This document shows, piece after piece, positions 24,858 to 34,000 of a DNA stretch of 64,000 nt. The stretch is from an uncultured Lachnospiraceae bacterium (GTDB taxonomy: Bacteria > Bacillota > Clostridia > Lachnospirales > Lachnospiraceae), in contig CADABQ010000010.1 in assembly GCA_902786205.1 (NCBI GenBank), forward strand, positions 61,273 to 125,272, read 5' to 3'. The notes below the pieces were generated by a model. That model was not told the origin of the DNA and searched no databases. It saw only the letters and a program-made list of their open reading frames with translations. The translations under genes and the position numbers were made by a program. Position 1 is the first letter of the stretch; each line of letters begins with the position of its first letter.

Positions 24858-26903
24858 TTATTTCGATTTTTTATTTTTGCTCGTATAATATTGTGCGGAC
24901 TGATCAAAAAGAGCTTTTAGCATATATTGATTTCTTGCCCCTTTTACCCAGTTTACATTTTTCGTGACAAAATGATTTAATTTCACCATATATTCGTCTG
25001 GGGTAATATCGCCATCCGCTACATAAGTGAGTCCTTTTTCCCAGCTTGCAGTCAATTCTGGATTCAGTAAAGCACGAATCGAAGAATTTACTACATCAAA
25101 AATCATTTCTCCAAGCTGTGTTGGTGTGATAATCTGCGTTTTTTTGTTCAAATTAATATAGCCAATCTTAAAAAGTTTATTTAAAATTTCGGCTCTGGTC
25201 GCACTGGTTCCGATACCACTACCTTTAATTTGTGCACGCAAATCTTCATCTTCAATCAGTTGCCCAGCATTTTCCATCGCTAAAATCATGGAACCGGAAT
25301 TGTAACGTTTTGGAGGGGAAGTTTCGCCTTCCTTTATCTGTAATTCTTCTACTGGGATGGTAGTTCCCTTTTTTAAGGCAGAAATTGCATCCACCAGCGA
25401 AGCATCAAAACTTTCCTCTTCTTCACCCTCTTTGTCCGTTTTCTTCTTTTTATCAAAGAAAGAAAATGGGGTTACTTTTAAATACCCTTCCTTCACCAGA
25501 ATTTTGGAGGAAGCAAAAAAGGCTTCTTTTTTATCTGCAATTTCTAAGTAATCCATAGTAGCGGTAATACTAATTTTTTGGTATTCTGCCGCAGGAAAGA
25601 AAATACTTAAAAAACGACGGACAATGACCTCATAGACCTTTGCTGCGGTAGGGGGTAAGGAGTTTAAAGCACCAAACCCCTGTCCGGTTGGAATGATAGC
25701 ATAATGGTCTGTAATTTGTTTGTCATTCACATACCTTGTTTTTTCAAGTCCCTGATAATACTTGCCGTTTAAAATTTCTTCTGCAAAAGGACGAATCATG
25801 GAATAATTCCTTAATCCGCTGATATTTTTTGTGATTTCTTTACTAACGGCAGTAGATAGTACACGGGCATCCGTTCTTGGATAAGTAACCAGTTTTTTTT
25901 CATATAACGACTGGGTAATTTTTAATGTTTCGTCTGGGCTGATTTTAAACAATTTGGAGCATACATTTTGTAACTCTGCCAAATTGAATAATAAAGGTGG
26001 ATTCTTCTTTTCTTTTTTCTTTTCAATTTTTGTGATGGTAGCTTCTAAAGGTTGCTTTTTCGATAAATCATCGATTAATTTTTGTGCATCCTCTTTCTTT
26101 TTAAATCCATTTTCTTTGTAAAGAGCAGGAGAATTAAAATAGAGAGAACCTTCTACACTTCTCCATTCACCCTGAAATGTTTTACCAGAGGCATTAAGCC
26201 CGGCTAGAACACGATAAAAAGGTGTTTTTACAAAGGCACGGATTTCCCGTTCCCGTCGGACGACCATGCCAAGAACACAAGTCATAACTCGTCCTACAGA
26301 GATGGCTCCTTTTTGCGTACCGTTTAAATAATCCCGTACCCGATATCCGTATTTTAAAGTTAATACTCTGGAAAAGTTGATTCCCATTAAATAATCTTCT
26401 TTTGCTCTAAGATAAGCAGAGGCAGAAAGATTGTCATAGGAAGATAAAGGTTTTGCCTCACGAATACCTCGAAGAATTTCTTCTTCTGTTTGTGAATCAA
26501 TCCACACACGCCTTTTATCTTTTGTGGCAGGAACTGCAGCGAGCTGGTCCACCAGACGATAAATATATTCTCCTTCTCGTCCTGAGTCCGTACAGACATA
26601 AATGGTAGAAACATCCTCACGATTTAAAAGTCCCTTTACAATCTCAAATTGTTTTTGAACGGCGGGGATTACTTCATATAAATAAGTATCAGGAAGAAAG
26701 GGAATGGTATCGTAGGACCATTTTTTCAGAGAAGCATCATAGACTTCGGGATAACTCATGGTTACCAGATGACCAACACACCAGGTAACGATGGAGTCCT
26801 CAGATTCCAAATACCCGTCTCTTCTTTTTCCGTTTATTTTCAGTGCTTTGGCAAACTCTTGCGCTACACTAGGTTTTTCTGCAATGTATACACTTTTAGA
26901 CAT
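24858..26903 (-). CDS. topB: DNA topoisomerase III (type IA)
   Basis: The 681-residue enzyme relaxes and decatenates DNA. The toprim domain is visible at the start (YIAEKPSVAQEFAKAL, then CTDSGREGEYIYR with the metal-binding acidic residues). The active-site tyrosine lies in KKLVTYPRTDARVLS at about residue 343, and GIGTSATRAEIL follows near residue 570. No C-terminal zinc fingers are present, as usual for TopB. Length is close to the B. subtilis type. It is followed on the minus strand by the beta-helix transferase. Confidence 0.96.
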   Translation of the reverse strand: MSKSVYIAEKPSVAQEFAKALKINGKRRDGYLESEDSIVTWCVGHLVTMSYPEVYDASLKKWSYDTIPFLPDTYLYEVIPAVQKQFEIVKGLLNREDVSTIYVCTDSGREGEYIYRLVDQLAAVPATKDKRRVWIDSQTEEEILRGIREAKPLSSYDNLSASAYLRAKEDYLMGINFSRVLTLKYGYRVRDYLNGTQKGAISVGRVMTCVLGMVVRREREIRAFVKTPFYRVLAGLNASGKTFQGEWRSVEGSLYFNSPALYKENGFKKKEDAQKLIDDLSKKQPLEATITKIEKKKEKKNPPLLFNLAELQNVCSKLFKISPDETLKITQSLYEKKLVTYPRTDARVLSTAVSKEITKNISGLRNYSMIRPFAEEILNGKYYQGLEKTRYVNDKQITDHYAIIPTGQGFGALNSLPPTAAKVYEVIVRRFLSIFFPAAEYQKISITATMDYLEIADKKEAFFASSKILVKEGYLKVTPFSFFDKKKKTDKEGEEEESFDASLVDAISALKKGTTIPVEELQIKEGETSPPKRYNSGSMILAMENAGQLIEDEDLRAQIKGSGIGTSATRAEILNKLFKIGYINLNKKTQIITPTQLGEMIFDVVNSSIRALLNPELTASWEKGLTYVADGDITPDEYMVKLNHFVTKNVNWVKGARNQYMLKALFDQSAQYYTSKNKKSK

Positions 26904-27122
26904 AAAATTTGTACATCCCTTACTGTTGTTTGTTCTATTTAAAAAACAATATTATAGTAGAATATCGTTCTAATTATAGCAGTAATACTATGGATTCACA
27001 AGGGAGAATCCATAGAAAACCCATGGAGGGCAGGAGTAGAAACTTTAAGAAAATCCTGTTATCTGGCTGTTATTAAGCAAAATAGGATACGAGAATAAAT
27101 TATTTATAAAAGTGCAAATAGC

Positions 27123-27319
27123 GTAACAGTTCAGCCGGGTACATTCATAAAGTGCAAGAATATACAACATGACTAAAAATATCCTTTTTGGCTGGACACT
27201 TCACTCTGTACGCTTTCACACTAGGCTCAAAAATACTTCGCCAAGTGTTCAATGTGCACTTAGCCTGCTAGCAGTCATGTGCAATTTCCACAATCATTTC
27301 TGCCCAGCTGAACTGTTAC
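27123..27319. mobile_element. MITE, 197 bp, with 8-bp target duplication
   Basis: The left end GTAACAGTTCAGCCGGG and right end CCCAGCTGAACTGTTAC form an inverted repeat with one mismatch. Perfect 8-bp duplications CAAATAGC lie at 27115-27122 and 27320-27327. The first ~77 bp are nearly identical to the copy at 30565; the interior carries an extra ~68 bp. No complete transposase frame is inside. The target is another repeat: the flanks rejoin to AAATAGCAAAGGGAATTGTGAATATC, a member of the GCGGATTGCGAATATC family. TIRs beginning GTAA with 8-bp duplications fit IS66-type mobilisation. Confidence 0.85.
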
Positions 27320-27350
27320 CAAATAGCAAAGGGAATTGTGAATATCCTTG
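27320..27350. repeat. GCGGATTGCGAATATC-family tail, split by the MITE
   Basis: AATAGCAAAGGGAATTGTG then AATATCCTTGAC matches the tails at 14150-14180 and 54441-54470. The MITE at 27123 inserted at its 5' side. Confidence 0.5.
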
Positions 27351-27509
27351 ACATATAAGAGTAGAGGAAGAATACTATGAGAAAAAGACACTGTAATTAA
27401 AGCAAAAACAAAGGTCCGTTATCAAGGCTTATGTATCTGGAAAAAGACTTGTATTAACAAAAAAATTGTATTATAATTCGGGTATAAGTAAAAAAAGGAG
27501 GATAAAACT

Positions 27510-27677
27510 ATGGCATTTGTAATTTCTGATTCATGTATTTCATGCGGAAGCTGTGCTGGAGAATGTCCAGTAAGCGCAATCGCAGAAGGAGATGGAAAAT
27601 TCGAAATTGATGAAGCATCATGCATTTCATGTGGTACATGCGCTGGTGTCTGTCCAGTAGGAGCAATTTCAGAATAA
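27510..27677 (+). CDS. 2[4Fe-4S] ferredoxin, 55 residues
   Basis: This clostridial-type ferredoxin reads CISCGSCAGECP at residues 9-20 and CISCGTCAGVCP at residues 38-49, giving two CxxCxxC...CP clusters in the classic near-duplicate arrangement. It carries low-potential electrons for fermentative oxidoreductases and hydrogenases in the cytoplasm. AAAAAGGAGG ends 8 bp before ATG 27510. The gene stands alone, followed by a large hairpin that should terminate it. High codon regularity and a strong ribosome site suggest abundant expression. Confidence 0.95.
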   Translation: MAFVISDSCISCGSCAGECPVSAIAEGDGKFEIDEASCISCGTCAGVCPVGAISE

Positions 27678-27699
27678 TCCGTAAGCACGAAGCCGTGCG

Positions 27700-27761
27700 C
27701 ACATAAAGAAAGGCAACCTCGTCCAAGCTCGCTTGGAAAAGAGGTTGCCTTTCTTTATGTG
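27700..27761 (+). terminator. Large 21-bp perfect hairpin after ferredoxin
   Basis: ACATAAAGAAAGGCAACCTC pairs perfectly with GAGGTTGCCTTTCTTTATGT (extended one base by C/G). The loop contains an inner hairpin CCAAGC/GCTTGG. The right arm is embedded in the tandem 101-bp repeat. Confidence 0.75.
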
Positions 27762-27945
27762 CATAGGGCGAGAGCCCGATGAGGATATGCGTAAGCATAG
27801 ACTCTGCACGGCGTGGGAAGAGAAGAAGCTCGCTTGGAAAAGAGGTTGCCTTTCTTTATGTGCATAGGGCGAGAGCCCGATGAGGATGTGCGCAAGCACA
27901 GACTCTGCACGGCGTGAGAGAAGGAGAAGCTCGCTTGGAAAGGAA
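27726..27945. repeat. Tandem 101-bp structured repeat, two units plus partial third
   Basis: Units start AGCTCGCTTGGAAA at 27726, 27827 and (truncated) 27928. Each full unit contains GGGC-GAGA-GCCC and a second hairpin with a GNRA tetraloop: ATGC-GTAA-GCAT in unit 1 and GTGC-GCAA-GCAC in unit 2. The paired changes preserve the stem. Units end CTCTGCACGGCGTG. The region is more GC-rich than its surroundings. No protein frame with a ribosome site covers it. Confidence 0.8.
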
Positions 27946-27979
27946 TATAGAATATGGTATATGTAAGGAAAAAACGGTT

Positions 27980-28733
27980 ATGGGTATTACGGAACAACAA
28001 AATAAAATATTTAATGAACTAAGAAAGATTAATCCGGGAATCATTGATGATGGAGTAGTTGACGAAACAGAGTATACCTCAGTTTTATATCGTATTATGT
28101 ATGATGTACTCTCGGAATCTCCCTTGCACCCACTTTTGCGACTGTTTTTCCGCCAGATATACACAAATTTAATCAACGTACGCTCCACGTACGCCTCATA
28201 TGCTTAAGGAGGTTAATGGTGGTTTTGGTTGGAGTCTTTGCAAGCATCTGAAAAATGGTGGTAGACAGCAAGTACATGATGCTACATGGGATAACATTGC
28301 GAGATGGACCGAGGGGATTCTTAGTCTTCCAAATGAGCTTGCGTGGTCACAATTAGAGAATGCGTGTGAAAAACGGAGAGAGAGGATGCTTTCTAAGATT
28401 TGTGCTGTGAATGTGAAGAAAACTGCTGGAAGTTATACATCAGATAGCAAACAAATTTATGTGGAGGCATTGAATAATGCTGAGATTTTAAAAAAGCAAT
28501 TGGAACTTTATTCACCGCATATTGTAATTTGTTGTGGTACAGAGAAAGCTTTTGTGGATGCTTGTTATCCTAAACAGAGGATTAAGTGGCAGATGACTAC
28601 AAGGGGGGGTTGGTATTTTATGTATGATAGTAAGATAATTATTTCCTTTTCGCATCCAGCAGCACGTGTTAAGGATTGTTATTTATACTATGCATTGATG
28701 GATGCCGTAAGAGAAATTTTGAAAATGAAATGA
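27980..28733 (+). pseudogene. Uracil-DNA-glycosylase-like gene disrupted by a ~100-bp insertion
   Basis: The 5' part (from ATG 27980, MGITEQQNKIFNELRKINPG...EYTSVLYRIM, ending about 28102) and the 3' part (from 28200, MLKEVNGGFGWSLCKHLKNGGRQ...ILKMK) are consecutive pieces of one protein. Homologues, as I remember them, have an R-[IV]-x-[FY]-x-LKE-x-N-GG-W core exactly across this junction. Removing 97 or 103 bp restores a continuous frame of about 217 residues. C-terminal landmarks HIVICCGTEKAF and SFSHPAARVKD suggest the UDG-like superfamily; this assignment is tentative. A truncated product from 28200 could still be made, since AAGGAGG-like bases are near. Confidence 0.75.
28100..28199. 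mobile_element. Small insertion (~97-103 bp) within the glycosylase-like gene
   Basis: The segment separates two in-frame halves of one gene. Possible short target duplications are TATG (28096-28099 and 28199-28202) or AT. It has a hairpin CGTACG/CGTACG near its right end (28176-28194) and weak similarity between its outer ends. It does not match the GTAAC MITE family or the hairpin repeats in this window. Confidence 0.6.
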
Positions 28734-29008
28734 TAATGCAAATATTGAGACCTTCATGGCCTTGCCTTCTGTGGATAAGGGTGGGTTATGGTAAGAGAAG
28801 CATACAAAGCAAGTGGTAAAATAGTGGATGTGTACCCAAATGCGACAATGGAGTTGCCTGTTTGTAAACAACATTGACTTTTCTTGGAAGATAGCATATA
28901 GTGGAGGGTGGATAGAGTTAGGAACAATATGCATTTGGAATATTCTGGAGCTTTAGGAATGCACTGGCAGAATTGTTACAACAAACATAACATAAGGGGG
29001 ACTACGGT

Positions 29009-29245
29009 ATGAAGCGAGATGAAAAATTTAATTTAATCAATGAATTGAGTATGGCGGTTACAGATAAAACGGGGTATGATCATGAATTAAAGGATGATCG
29101 GGTAGAATATCTGGCAAATACAAATACGTTGAAAATCAATGGGGCATTGGATATACACAAGGATGAGAAAAACAAACTGCCGGAGGAAGAATCAGAGGAA
29201 GAAATTTTTGCAAGAATTTATGCAGAAAGAAAAGCATCTAAATAA
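29009..29245 (+). CDS. Hypothetical small acidic protein, 78 residues
   Basis: The soluble, charged protein begins MKRDEKFNLINELSMAV and ends in a Glu-rich segment (LPEEESEEEIFARIYAERK). No membrane segment or domain recognised. AAGGGGGA precedes ATG 29009 at good spacing and a terminator follows directly, so it looks like a real single-gene unit. Confidence 0.65.
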   Translation: MKRDEKFNLINELSMAVTDKTGYDHELKDDRVEYLANTNTLKINGALDIHKDEKNKLPEEESEEEIFARIYAERKASK

Positions 29246-29248
29246 AAG

Positions 29249-29296
29249 AAAGCTGTTGCATCAGAAGATAAAATATCTGGTCTGCAGCTTTTTTTA
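29249..29296 (+). terminator. Terminator after the 78-residue gene
   Basis: AAAGCTGTTGCATCAGA pairs with TCTGGTCTGCAGCTTT (one mismatch and a bulge), followed by seven T. Confidence 0.75.
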
Positions 29297-29396
29297 TTAT
29301 ATAGAAAAGTGTGTCCTATAGAGTAAAACGATCTGTGGGATGTGCATTTGTTCACTTTGTTCTGTTATAGAAAATTTTGCTTTATAGTGCAATGAG

Positions 29397-29437
29397 GTTA
29401 CAAAATAGTTACAAATAGGGTTACCATGAAAGTTACA
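29397..29437 (+). promoter_or_regulatory. Four GTTACA direct repeats at 11-12-bp spacing
   Basis: GTTACA occurs at 29397, 29408, 29432 and as GTTACC at 29420, spaced 11, 12 and 12 bp. The array ends 34 bp before a -35-like box. Helically phased TTACA boxes are typical binding arrays for OmpR/PhoP-family response regulators. Confidence 0.5.
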
Positions 29438-29470
29438 AAATAAAATAAAGGTGTAAAAATGGAATATAAA

Positions 29471-29499
29471 TTGTAACAAAATTGTGCAATATATATATA
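29471..29499 (+). promoter_or_regulatory. Promoter of the acidic Ig-like protein gene
   Basis: TTGTAA at 29471-29476 and TATATA at 29494-29499 are separated by 17 bp, downstream of the GTTACA array. Confidence 0.5.
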
Positions 29500-29666
29500 A
29501 AAGAAATGGAAAATTAGAGCAAATACATAGAAGAAAGACAAAACAACAATACATATGTTCGGGGTTTTTCTCCTGCCAAAACGGATTTATTATTAACGTG
29601 TAGGGGGAACAAAACAGGAAAAAAGTTTTTTTAATTAGAAAGGTCAAGGATGAAGGAGGAGTTATT

Positions 29667-30554
29667 ATGAGAGGAGCAAAAAAATTTTTAGCATGGATGG
29701 CAGCATTATCATTGGTAACAGGATTTACATTTTCAGGGAATACTTTATACGCAGCAACAAACAGTGATTGGGAAGATGTAAGTGATGATGATTGGGAAGA
29801 TGCAGATGACGATTGGGAGGACGCAGATGCACCGGAATTAAATGTAGATAGTGCTACTTTAAAAGTTGGTGGTATGTATAAACTTTTTGTAGATGGTGAC
29901 TATGATTCTATTTCATGGACAACGAACAATAAAGGGGTTGCAACAGTATCCAGCAATGGAACAGTAAAAGCAAATGGATCTGGAGTAGCTACTATTACAG
30001 CGACTGTAAAGTGTACAGAGTACGATGAAGATTCTGATATAGATGATGATGAGTATGATGACGAGTATGATGACGATCAGGATTATTATGCTCAAAATTA
30101 TAGCGATGATTTTGATGATGATACAGATGATGTTTTTGATGAAGATAATGATGACTATGATACAGATGATGATGAAGACGACAGTGATGATTACGATGCG
30201 GATGATTCTTTTGATGATAATGACTATTTGGACAATGAAGAAGATATGGATGATACGGATGATGAAGATGTAAGCGAGGGAACAGAGGTTACCTATAGAC
30301 TTACTTGCCAGATTAGAGTAAAAGCACCAAATGTAAAGTTGAATGCAACCAAGGTTACTTTAAAGAAGGGAAAAACAAAAAAACTTTCGGTAAAAGGTGC
30401 TGGAAAAGCAAATGTAAAGTGGGCTACAAGCAAGAAAGCAGTTGCTAAGGTTTCCGCAAAAGGAGTTGTAACTGGTTTGAAAAAAGGAAAAACTGTAATT
30501 AAAGCAAAAGTATATGGAAAAACTTTAAAATGCAATGTTACCGTAAAAAAATAA
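29667..30554 (+). CDS. Secreted Big_2 protein with a long Asp-rich insert
   Basis: The 295-residue secreted protein has a signal peptide at residues 1-30 (KKFLAWMAALSLVTGFTFSG). A short DW-E-D repeat follows (SDDDWEDADDDWEDAD), then a Big_2 Ig-like domain whose last strand is separated from the rest (TITATVKC at about residues 109-116, QIRVKAP at about 213-219) by about 90 residues consisting mostly of Asp, Glu and Tyr. A second, intact Big_2 domain closes the protein (KVSAKGVVTGLKKGKTVIKAKV). The acidic insert is likely a disordered, cation-binding surface loop. No cell-wall anchor is seen. AAGGAGG lies before ATG 29667. Confidence 0.88.
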   Translation: MRGAKKFLAWMAALSLVTGFTFSGNTLYAATNSDWEDVSDDDWEDADDDWEDADAPELNVDSATLKVGGMYKLFVDGDYDSISWTTNNKGVATVSSNGTVKANGSGVATITATVKCTEYDEDSDIDDDEYDDEYDDDQDYYAQNYSDDFDDDTDDVFDEDNDDYDTDDDEDDSDDYDADDSFDDNDYLDNEEDMDDTDDEDVSEGTEVTYRLTCQIRVKAPNVKLNATKVTLKKGKTKKLSVKGAGKANVKWATSKKAVAKVSAKGVVTGLKKGKTVIKAKVYGKTLKCNVTVKK

Positions 30555-30564
30555 GATAAATAAT

Positions 30565-30693
30565 GTAACAGTTCAGCCGGGTACATTCATAAAGTGCCAG
30601 AATATACAACATGACTAAAAATATCCTTTTTGGCTGGACACTTTATTCATGTTTGGCGTTTCCACAATCATTTCTGCCCGGCTGAACTGTTAC
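30565..30693. mobile_element. MITE, 129 bp, perfect TIRs and 8-bp target duplication
   Basis: Perfect 17-bp terminal inverted repeats GTAACAGTTCAGCCGGG / CCCGGCTGAACTGTTAC. Perfect 8-bp duplications TAAATAAT lie at 30557-30564 and 30694-30701. The left ~77 bp differ from the copy at 27123 by about one base, indicating recent movement. It has no coding capacity. Confidence 0.9.
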
Positions 30694-30787
30694 TAAATAA
30701 TTGCAAAAAAGAATGCTTCGATTGTAAAGGTAGAAAATTAGGGGAAATAAAAACCATGTTACAACAATAGAGAGAAAAAAATATATT

Positions 30788-30816
30788 TTGAGAGAGTGGA
30801 TGGAATGTGATACAAT
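30788..30816 (+). promoter_or_regulatory. Probable promoter of addB-addA
   Basis: TTGAGA at 30788-30793 and TACAAT at 30811-30816 have a 17-bp spacer, leaving a leader of about 185 nt before addB. Confidence 0.5.
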
Positions 30817-31008
30817 GTACACAGGAAAGAAACTCTCTCTTTTGTTTGTGTTAGAAGTTTGCCTTATAACATAAATAAAGTTTTATAGGGACGCATTGTT
30901 TGTGGAGGAAGATGTAATTGTTTGGCAATATTGCTGATTGAAACGAACAAAGTGTGAATGATTTGGAGGATTATTGAAAGAAGTTGTAACATACATGGAG
31001 GAAGCTAG

Positions 31009-34000
31009 ATGGAAGTTAATTTGGTGTTAGGAAGGGCAAGAGATGGAAAGTCTACGAGCGTATATCAAAATGTGATAGAAGAATCACAGAAAAATCCTGA
31101 ACAGTCTTATTTTATTATTGTTCCCGAGCAGTTTACGATGCAGACGCAATTAGAATTGGTGCAAATGCATCCACGAAAAGGAATCTCTAATATTGATGTA
31201 TTAAGTTTTATGCGATTAGCGTATCGAGTATTTCAAGAGCAGGGTGGAATGCAAAAGACCGTATTGGAAGATACGGGAAAAAGTATGTTGGTGCGTCGCG
31301 TGATTGAAGAAAAGCAGGGACAACTTAATGTATTTAAAAATTATGCAAAAAAACCTGGTTATATCAGTGAAATTAAGTCGTTATTATCGGAATTTTACCA
31401 ATACGAGATTAAAGAGGAGCAGATGCAAGTAATGGTATCGCTGGCAAAAGAAAAACAGCCAATGTTGCAGCGAAAATTAGAGGATATGCAAGTTGTATAT
31501 GAAGGGTTTGAGGAATTGCTTGCAGAAAAATATATTACAGCAGAAGAAATTTTGGATGTATTGACGGAACGATTAGAGCAGTATGAGACTTTAAAAAATA
31601 CAACCATTGTGTTAGATGGGTATACAGGATTTACACCGGTACAGTATAAAATCCTTCGAAAATTGATGAAGATTTGTCCCAAAGTTATTATAACGATTAC
31701 GTTGGATCCTTTTGAAAAAGAAATCTATCAAAGGCAGGAATTTTCCCTGTTTCATCTTTCCAGGGAAACAGTAGATAAAGTGAAAAAGATTGCAGCAGAG
31801 GAAAATGTTTTGTGCAAGGAGATGATAGCTAAGGGGAAAAAAGAAGAAGGAAGCAATTACCTTGCCTGTTTGGAGGAAAATTTGTATCGCTTTTCGGTAC
31901 AGCCTTATGAAGAATATTGTAAAAGAAAAGGATTGAAACCGGAAAAGGAAGAAGATATTTCCATTTTTGCCGCCCGTACCATGGAAGGCGAGGTTTCCTA
32001 TGCAATAAGAGAAATCAAGAAATTGATACAAAAAAAAGGCTATCGGTATCGGGATATTGCAATTGTAACAGGAGCTATGGAGCAATATAGTCGTTTGGTG
32101 GAAAAGGCTTGCAATGAGGAGAATATTCCCTGTTTTATTGACTATAAAAAAGATATTTTGGGAAACCCATTGGTCGAATTTTTGCGAACGGTTATACAGC
32201 TTTTTGTACGTAATTTTGATTATGAGAGTGTATTTCGTTATTTGCGTTGTGGGTTGACGGATATGCCGACAGAACAGGTGGATCAATTAGAAAATTATGT
32301 ACTTGCAATGGGCATAAAGGGTTATAGCAGATGGAAGAAAGAATGGGATCGGATTTTTGAAAAAGGGTATTGGGAAGAAGAAGAAAAGAAGAAAAAACTG
32401 GATGCTTATAATACGTTACGTGTGCAATTTATTTCCCAATTTGAAAAGTTACGACAAGTTTTTTCAAAAAAGGAACAGACCATCGTTTCCTATATAACAG
32501 CCTTACATGAATTTATGTTAGAACAAAACATCTATCAAAAGCTAAAGAAATACGAAAAATTATTTGAGGAGCAGGGAGAGAGAATGCTTGCCAAAGAATA
32601 CGCACAAGTATATGAATTGGTGCTGGAGATTTTTGACAAGTCTGTAGAGCTGTTAGGAGATGAGAAAGTTACCGTAAGTGAATTGGGTGATTTGTTAGAG
32701 ACTGGTTTTGCAGAAGTTAAAGTAGGACTTATTCCACCAGGTGTGGATCAAGTTTTGGTTGGAGATGTGGAGAGAACCCGTTTGAAAGAAATCAAGGCAC
32801 TGTTCTTTCTGGGAGTAAATGAAGGAATTGTGCCAAAAAGTAGTTCTGCTGGTGGAATATTATCTGATATGGAAAGGGAAATGCTCGCACAAAATCAAAT
32901 TGCACTGGCGCCTACGGCAAGAGAAACGGTATATACACAACAATTTTATTTTTATTTGAATTTAACAAAACCGAAAAATAAACTTTATTTATCGTATCAC
33001 AAAGTGAATGAGGAAGGAAAACCAGCTCTGGCATCAGGACTTCTAAGACAGGTACAAAAAATTGTTCCCAATGTGAAGGAAAAGACCGAAAAGATGGTGA
33101 AACTGACAGAAGCGATTACGGAAGAACAAATGGATCGGGTAATTGGTAATTATTTGGGAAAAGAATATTTGTTAGAAGGACTTCGTGAAATTGGTTCTAT
33201 TGTGTTTGCAGATTGGTGGAAAGAACTGGTATCTTCTTATATAAAAACAGCAAAGCTGCATACAGAAGAATGGAAACATTGGCAGGCAATGTTGGAGGGA
33301 ATGGCTTTTCAAAACAAGGAAAATAATCTTTCCGGACAGGTTGCAGAGGCATTGTATGGAAAAAAATTAAAAAACAGCGTTACACGCATAGAAAAATATG
33401 CAGCCTGTGCATATGCACATTTTTTACAATATGGACTTCGATTACAGGAGCGACAGGAATTTCAATTTCGCAGTGTGGATTTTGGAAATATTTTTCATGA
33501 AGTGTTACGACGCTTGCCAAAAGAATTGGAGACAAAACAACTTGGATGGCGGACGGCTGCGGAAACAGAATTGTATGAGGCAGTAGAACATTGTATGAAA
33601 CAAATTGTGGAAGAATATGGAAATTCTATTTTGCTTAGTAGTGAAAAGAACGTATATATGATTGAAAGAATGACAAGAGTTTTAAAACGAACGGTGTGGG
33701 CATTGGCACAGCAATTAAAAGAAGGAGCATTTGAGCCGACAGGATATGAGATAAAGTTTGATTTTTCAGATGGATTGGATTCTGCAAGAATGGATTTTGG
33801 GGAGGACCATTCTATGCGTCTGAGTGGACAGATCGATCGATTGGATGCGTTAGAAGAGGACGATAAGATTTTATTAAAGGTTATAGACTACAAGTCTGGG
33901 AAAATGACCTTTTCATTGTCAAATCTATTTTATGGATTGCAGATGCAATTGGTTGTTTATATGAATGCGGCAGCAGAATTTACAAAGGAAAAATATCCGG

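Noticed and set aside
27169..27351. 60-residue plus frame within the MITE
   Set aside because: It lies inside a non-coding mobile element and its start has no ribosome site.
27770..27815. Hammerhead-like CCGATGAGG motif in the tandem repeat
   Set aside because: The conserved GAAA after stem II is absent; GNRA-capped simple hairpins explain the sequence better.
27726..27945. Tandem repeat considered as a CRISPR array
   Set aside because: Only two full units of 101 bp with no unique spacers and no cas genes nearby.
27422..28188. Several overlapping minus frames rich in repeated 'GLSPYAHKERQPLFQAS'-type peptides
   Set aside because: They translate the tandem structured repeat and the antisense of the ferredoxin gene; peptide repetition follows DNA repetition.
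30043..30273. 76-residue Met/Ile-rich plus frame in the acidic tract
   Set aside because: Frame-shifted reading of GAT-rich DNA (ATG repeats).
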